DNA of 46,796 nucleotides from Burkholderiales bacterium. GTDB lineage: Bacteria > Pseudomonadota > Gammaproteobacteria > Burkholderiales > SG8-41. The translations under genes were made by a program, and so were the position numbers. The stretch is from the NCBI GenBank assembly GCA_036262035.1, contig DATAJS010000007.1:1-46796 (forward strand). The letters are read 5' to 3'. Each line of letters opens with the position of its first letter. Within the stretch, counting starts at the first letter, position 1. Below, piece after piece: positions 42,538-46,796 of the stretch. Below the pieces are notes generated by a model that saw only the letters and a list, made by a program, of their open reading frames with translations, was not told where the DNA came from and did not search any database.

Positions 42538-43746
42538 CTAGAATTTCAGCTTGCCCAGCACATCATACACGGGCGACAACACAGACCACATGATCAGCGC
42601 GAGCACGAGCCCCAAGCCCAGCGTGAGCGCGGGCTCGAGCATCTTCAGCGCCTTGTCCACCGATTCGCGCACGTCGCGCGTGTAGAAGTAGTTGACGTTG
42701 CGCAGCGCCACGTCGAGCGCGCCGGTGTTCTCCCCGACGCGCAGCATGCGGATCACCAGAGGCGGGAAGATGCCGAGGTTGTGGAAGCACTCGGTGATGC
42801 TCGCGCCCGCCGAGACCTGCTGGCCGGCGCGCATCAATCCGTCGGCGATCACCTTGTTGCCGACGATGTCCTCGGACGTGCGCATCGCGTCGAGCACCGT
42901 GATGCCCGACTCGTACATGAGGGCGAAGAAGGTCGCGAAGCGCGCCAGGATGATCTTCTGCAGGATGGCGCCGACGACCGGGAGCTTGAGCTTCATGCGG
43001 TCCCAGAAGTACTGCATGCGCGAGTTCTTGGAGAACGAGAGCGCGAAAAAGATCGCGGCCGCGATGGGCACGCCGAACACGAGCGGCCACCAGGCGACGA
43101 CGAAGTTGGACATCGCGATCAGCACGCGCGTCTGTATCGGCAGCGCAACTCCCATGGTCTTCAGCAGCCCGGTCACCTGCGGCACGAGATAGATGAGCAG
43201 GAACAGCACCACGCCGGTGACCACGATCATCACCATCACCGGATAGATCAGCAGCCGCTTGGTCTGCGAGGCGAGCTCGTCCTGCCACTTGAGCGATTCG
43301 GCGAGCTGCGCGAACACTTCGGGCAGGCGGCCGGTCTGCTCGCCCGCGCCGACGAGGCTCACGAACACCTTGTCGAACACCTCGGGGTGCGCGGCCATGC
43401 ATTGGGACAATACTTTGCCGCCTTCCATGTCCTCGATCATGATCGTGAGGATCTCGCGGAAGCGCGGGTTCTCGAGCGAGTTGCGAAGGTCGCGCAGCCC
43501 CTCGAGGATCGGTATGCCCGAGCGGCTCATCTGCTCGACGTCGAAGCAGAAGTTGATGAGGTCGCGGCGCACGATGCGCCCGCCGCCCGAGAGCCGCGAC
43601 GCCTTGCGGTCGACCTGCTTGCACGTGACGAGGTCGAGGTTCATGCGCCGCAGGCGCAGCTCGAGGTCGGCCTCGTTCACCGCGTCGAGGCCGCCGCGCA
43701 CCGTGCGGCCCGTCTTGTCGACCGCCTTGTATTGGAATGACGACAT
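42538..43746 (-). CDS. GspF/MshG-type inner-membrane platform protein
   Basis: 402 residues, usual length. Two cytosolic four-helix T2SSF domains (LINFCFDVEQMSRSGIPILE near 64-83; LARFATFFALMYESGITVLD near 263-282) and three membrane helices (KRLLIYPVMVMIVVTGVVLF; WPLVFGVPIAAAIFFAL; ALTLGLGLVLALIMWSVLSP). It forms the platform turned by the ATPase. It lies six bases after the ATPase gene and touches the PilM-PilN-like gene. Confidence 0.94.
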   Translation of the reverse strand: MSSFQYKAVDKTGRTVRGGLDAVNEADLELRLRRMNLDLVTCKQVDRKASRLSGGGRIVRRDLINFCFDVEQMSRSGIPILEGLRDLRNSLENPRFREILTIMIEDMEGGKVLSQCMAAHPEVFDKVFVSLVGAGEQTGRLPEVFAQLAESLKWQDELASQTKRLLIYPVMVMIVVTGVVLFLLIYLVPQVTGLLKTMGVALPIQTRVLIAMSNFVVAWWPLVFGVPIAAAIFFALSFSKNSRMQYFWDRMKLKLPVVGAILQKIILARFATFFALMYESGITVLDAMRTSEDIVGNKVIADGLMRAGQQVSAGASITECFHNLGIFPPLVIRMLRVGENTGALDVALRNVNYFYTRDVRESVDKALKMLEPALTLGLGLVLALIMWSVLSPVYDVLGKLKF

Positions 43747-43752
43747 CGCGGC

Positions 43753-45456
43753 TTACGCGTAGCGGCCGGTGAGGTCGACCGCGCGCGACAGCTCCGAGAG
43801 CGTCGTCACGCCGTCGAGCACGCGCTGCATGCCGGCTTCGGCGAGCGGCCTGAACCCCTTGGCCATGGCGGCCGTGCGCAGCTCCTTCGACGTGGAGCGC
43901 CGCGCGACGAGCTCGTCCATGTCGGCGTCCATGACGAGGATCTCCATGATCGGCGTGCGGCCGCGATAGCCTTTCTCGTCGCAGTGGCGGCAGCCTAGCG
44001 GGCGGTACAGCGTCGGCTCCTGCTCGGCATACGCGCCCAGCAGCATGCGCTCCTCGCGGCTGGGCGCGTACGGCTCCTTGCAGTGGGCGCACAGCGTGCG
44101 CACCAGACGCTGGGCGATGACGCCGATGATGTTGCCCGACATGATGTCGGGCTGGATGCCGATGTCGAGCAGCCGCGGGAACGCGCCGAGCGCGGAGTTG
44201 GTGTGCAGCGTGGTGAACACCTGGTGGCCGGTCATCGCCGCGCGGAACGCCATCTCGGCGGTTTCCTTGTCGCGCACTTCGCCGACCAGGATGATGTCCG
44301 GGTCCTGGCGCATGATCGAGCGGATGCCGTTCGCGAAGTCCATGCGTGCGACCTCGTTCACCGAGGTCTGGCGCATGAGCGTCAGCGGATATTCGACCGG
44401 GTCCTCGAGCGTCATGATGTTGACGGTCTCGTCGTTCACCTGCGCGAGCAGCGAGTACAGGGTCGTCGTCTTGCCGCTGCCGGTGGGGCCGGTGACGATG
44501 AGGATGCCTTCGGGCCGCGCCAGCATGAGCGCGAGGCGGTCGTTGACGTCCTTGGGCAGATCCATCTTGTCGAGGCTGATGATCGACTTCTCGCGGTCGA
44601 GCACGCGCAGCACGATGTTCTCGCCGTAGATCGTCGGCTGGGTGGAGACCCGGAAGTCGACCGGACGGCCGTTCAGCGTGAGCGACAGGCGCCCGTCCTG
44701 CGGCGCGCGCGTCTCGGCGATGTTCATGTCCGAGACGACTTTCACCCGCACCGTGATGCCCGGCATGTAGGTCTTGTGCAGGCTGCGCACGGTCTCGAGC
44801 ACCCCGTCGATGCGGAAGCGCACGCGCAGGAACGCGTACTCCGGCTCGAAGTGGATGTCGGAGGCGCCGCGCTTCACCGCGTCGACGAGCAGCGCGTTGA
44901 CCAGGCGCACCATCGGCTGGGTGTACTCGTCGCCGCCCGCCTGCAGGCTCTCCCAGTCGATCTCGCCGGTCTCGATCTCGCGCAGGATGCCGTCGACCGA
45001 CAGCTCGTAGCCGTAGAACTGGTCGATGAAGTCTTCGAGCTGAGCTTCGGCCGCGAGCTGGGTCTTGATCTCGATGTCCGCGCCCAGCATCGCGCGCAGC
45101 TGGTCCATCGCGACGACGTTGAAGATCTCGGTCGTGGCGACGGTGAGCACCTGGTTGCCCCCGTGATAGGCGATCGGCAGGATGCGGTTGCGGCGCGCGA
45201 ACTCCTGCGGCACCAGGCGCAGCGCTTCGCCGTCGGCGACGACCTGCGACAGGTCGATCGACTCCTGGCCGATCGTGCGCGCCATGATGTCGCGGATCGC
45301 GATCTCGGTGACGAAGCCGAGACGCACCAGCAGGCGCCCGAGGGGAATGTGGTTGTGACGCTGCTCGGCGAGCGCGATCGCGAGCTGGTCGGTCGTGATG
45401 AGGCCCTGCTGGACCAGCAGCTCGCCGAGCCTGAGTTTCTTCCTTTGTTCAGCCAC
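43753..45456 (-). CDS. GspE/MshE-type assembly ATPase with MshEN domain
   Basis: 567 residues. The N-domain has the paired pattern RLGELLVQQGLITTDQLAIAL (8-29) and LGRLLVRLGFVTEIAI (39-54), the sequence form of MshEN c-di-GMP-binding domains. The ATPase has Walker A GPTGSGKTT (323-331), the Asp box near 346-353, Walker B DPDIILVGEVRD (385-396) and the His box HQVFTTLHTNSA (411-422). Cys456/Cys459 and Cys489/Cys492 form the zinc site. It is an extension-type (PilB/MshE) motor; no retraction ATPase (PilT) is in the window. Regulation by c-di-GMP is inferred from the N-domain. Confidence 0.95.
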   Translation of the reverse strand: MAEQRKKLRLGELLVQQGLITTDQLAIALAEQRHNHIPLGRLLVRLGFVTEIAIRDIMARTIGQESIDLSQVVADGEALRLVPQEFARRNRILPIAYHGGNQVLTVATTEIFNVVAMDQLRAMLGADIEIKTQLAAEAQLEDFIDQFYGYELSVDGILREIETGEIDWESLQAGGDEYTQPMVRLVNALLVDAVKRGASDIHFEPEYAFLRVRFRIDGVLETVRSLHKTYMPGITVRVKVVSDMNIAETRAPQDGRLSLTLNGRPVDFRVSTQPTIYGENIVLRVLDREKSIISLDKMDLPKDVNDRLALMLARPEGILIVTGPTGSGKTTTLYSLLAQVNDETVNIMTLEDPVEYPLTLMRQTSVNEVARMDFANGIRSIMRQDPDIILVGEVRDKETAEMAFRAAMTGHQVFTTLHTNSALGAFPRLLDIGIQPDIMSGNIIGVIAQRLVRTLCAHCKEPYAPSREERMLLGAYAEQEPTLYRPLGCRHCDEKGYRGRTPIMEILVMDADMDELVARRSTSKELRTAAMAKGFRPLAEAGMQRVLDGVTTLSELSRAVDLTGRYA

Positions 45457-45472
45457 GCAGGATGCCCGCTCG

Positions 45473-46796
45473 TCAGTCGAGCTGGGAGGACAGCGAGCTG
45501 ATGCGCTCCCGCGCGTGCGCCACGCTGAAGTTCGCGCGCCCCGCGGAGGCGAGCTTGTCGGCGAGACGATAGAAGTTGAGGGCGAGCTTGCCCTGGCCGA
45601 GGTGATCGAGACCGACCGCCAGGTTGTACGCGTAGTCGGGGTTCGACGGTTCGAGGTGGTGCGCCTGGAAGTACGAAGCTTGCGCCTGTGCCCACAGCGA
45701 CTGGTCGGCGTAGAGATTGCCGAGCACGAAGTGCAGGAACGGCGAGGGCTCGCGCGCGAGCAGCGTCTTCAGGCGCGTCTCCGAAGCGATCGGGTCGGCG
45801 CGTCCGACCAGGCCGATCATCGCGGCCTGCGCCTGCGGGTGACGCGGGTTCAGCTGGAGGATGCGCGTGTAGAAGCGCATCGCGTCGTCGGTGCGGTTTT
45901 CCTGGGCGGCGAGGTAGGCGAGGCCGAGCATCGCGTCGACGTTCTGCGGCTCGCTCTGCAGCGCGCGGCCGTACGCGCTGCGCGCGGCCTCGAGGTCGCC
46001 GGTCTGCAGCGCCGAATAGCCTTCGGACAGCGCGGGATTGAGGCGCGGCTGCGCGGCGACCGGGGTTACGGCGATGCGCTCGCGCGACGCGGCCGCGTCG
46101 GCGGCGGGGCCCTGCGCGGCCGGTGCGGTGGCGACGCGCGCCGGCGGGGCGGCGGGGGCGGGCCTCGACTCGCCGGCTCCGATGCTGCCGCGGTTGCTCG
46201 GCGCTTCGGCCGGCCGCTCCGCGACGCGCGGCGATTCGGGCACGCGCGGCGATTCGGCCGGCCGCGGGCTCTCGCCCGGCCGCGGGCTGATCACCGACGA
46301 CGCCGAGATCGCGCCGCTCGGGGCGGCCGCTGCGGCCTCGGGCGTGGGCGCCGCAGCGGCTGTCGGTGCCGGTGGCGCCGCCGGCGGCGCCATGCCGGCC
46401 ATCGGATCGGGCGACGGCGCGGTCGCGGTGGGCGCAGGCGCGGGCGCCGCAGCAGGCGGGGGAGGCGGCGGGTCGGATTGCTTGGCGGCCTGCCGGATGA
46501 ACAGGCCGGGATTGCTGATCTGCAGGTACACGTACACGCCGTAACCCAGGCCGCAGAGCAGCGCGAGAGCGCCGACCATCGCGACCGGATTGCTGCGCAG
46601 GTACGTGAGCGCGTTGCTCGCGGCGCCGCCGCTCGCCTGCATCACGGTCGCCGCGCGCGCACGCTGCTGCTGTGCGTCGATGTCCTCGAGCGAGACCGCC
46701 GTCTGCTGGGTGCGGCGCGCGGCCGCGGCATCGCCGCCGAGGGCGGCGGCGGGCTTGCGCGCGGGGCTCGCGCCCGCGGCAGGCGCGACGGCCGCG
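45473..46796 (-). CDS. TPR protein of the pilus locus, MshN-like (5' end outside window)
   Basis: The frame is open to the right edge of the window, with no stop before 46796, so the N-terminus is missing; the GTG/ATG at 46645-46642 is probably internal. The visible part reads ARRTQQTAVSLEDIDAQQQR, then a membrane helix at AMVGALALLCGLGYGVYVYL, a long Pro/Ala-rich linker with repeats of SPRPxE type, and tetratricopeptide units (ALQTGDLEAARSAYGRALQS, QPDYAYNLAVGLDHLGQGKL-like). MshN of the MSHA system has this anchor-linker-TPR plan and is next to the ATPase gene, as here. It is 16 bases before the ATPase. Confidence 0.8.
   Translation of the reverse strand, partial: AAVAPAAGASPARKPAAALGGDAAAARRTQQTAVSLEDIDAQQQRARAATVMQASGGAASNALTYLRSNPVAMVGALALLCGLGYGVYVYLQISNPGLFIRQAAKQSDPPPPPPAAAPAPAPTATAPSPDPMAGMAPPAAPPAPTAAAAPTPEAAAAAPSGAISASSVISPRPGESPRPAESPRVPESPRVAERPAEAPSNRGSIGAGESRPAPAAPPARVATAPAAQGPAADAAASRERIAVTPVAAQPRLNPALSEGYSALQTGDLEAARSAYGRALQSEPQNVDAMLGLAYLAAQENRTDDAMRFYTRILQLNPRHPQAQAAMIGLVGRADPIASETRLKTLLAREPSPFLHFVLGNLYADQSLWAQAQASYFQAHHLEPSNPDYAYNLAVGLDHLGQGKLALNFYRLADKLASAGRANFSVAHARERISSLSSQLD

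Overview
The window is GC-rich, tightly packed bacterial DNA, most likely from a betaproteobacterium (Burkholderiales-like). Two things point there. One is the block kdsD-kdsC-lptC-lptA-lptB-rpoN-hpf-ptsN-hprK-rapZ, whose order and HprK/PtsN/RapZ content are typical of that class. The other is the presence of two Bug/TctC-type periplasmic binding proteins without their membrane partners. Many neighbouring genes overlap by ATGA, GTGA or TGATG, so most of the window is organised as translationally coupled operons.

Layout. 1-1.7 kb: the end of an unknown gene, three copies of a GTCGTG-N3-CACGAC palindrome (the last one on the -35 of a tRNA promoter), tRNA-Gly(CCC), two small unknown genes, and a stand-alone CHASE3 membrane protein. 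1.7-9.3 kb: a catabolic/uptake region. It contains the operon lysR - M19 dipeptidase homologue - Bug protein - Ldh2-type dehydrogenase, the divergent pair Bug protein - MmgE/PrpD protein, and an enolase-superfamily gene. 9.4-16.2 kb: heterotetrameric sarcosine oxidase soxBDAG followed by a gamma-glutamyltransferase-family gene. An ATTAG-N5-CTAAT palindrome of LysR T-N11-A type lies in both divergent intergenic regions (lysR/bug and enolase/soxB), which suggests that one regulator controls the whole region. A REP-like palindrome lies in frame inside soxG.

16.4-21.4 kb: a cytidylate-kinase-like protein fused to a BON domain, a CBS-pair protein, and the coupled set AsmA-like - mutY - 5-formyltetrahydrofolate cyclo-ligase family. 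21.4-29.6 kb, minus strand: a core block for envelope lipopolysaccharide (KdsD and KdsC for Kdo; LptC, LptA and LptB for transport), sigma-54, the ribosome hibernation factor and the nitrogen-PTS/HprK/RapZ regulators, ending in a LON-domain protein. 29.8-31.6 kb: a membrane sulfatase/phosphoethanolamine-transferase-like enzyme.

31.7-46.8 kb: a large type IV pilus-like (MSHA-like) assembly locus. Reading in the direction of transcription (right to left) it holds a TPR protein cut by the window edge, a GspE/MshE ATPase with a putative c-di-GMP-binding N-domain, a GspF platform protein, a fused PilM-PilN-like protein, a PilO-like protein, a small exported MshK-like protein, a PilX-like protein and two minor prepilins. 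Then come a divergent membrane histidine kinase, an ABC-2 permease without an ATPase, a TPR-like protein, and two tandem major-pilin-like paralogues behind a good sigma-54 (-24/-12) promoter. No secretin or prepilin peptidase is in view; these must lie outside the window. No CRISPR array, insertion sequence, prophage or rRNA gene was seen, and there is no gene-free stretch longer than 300 bases.
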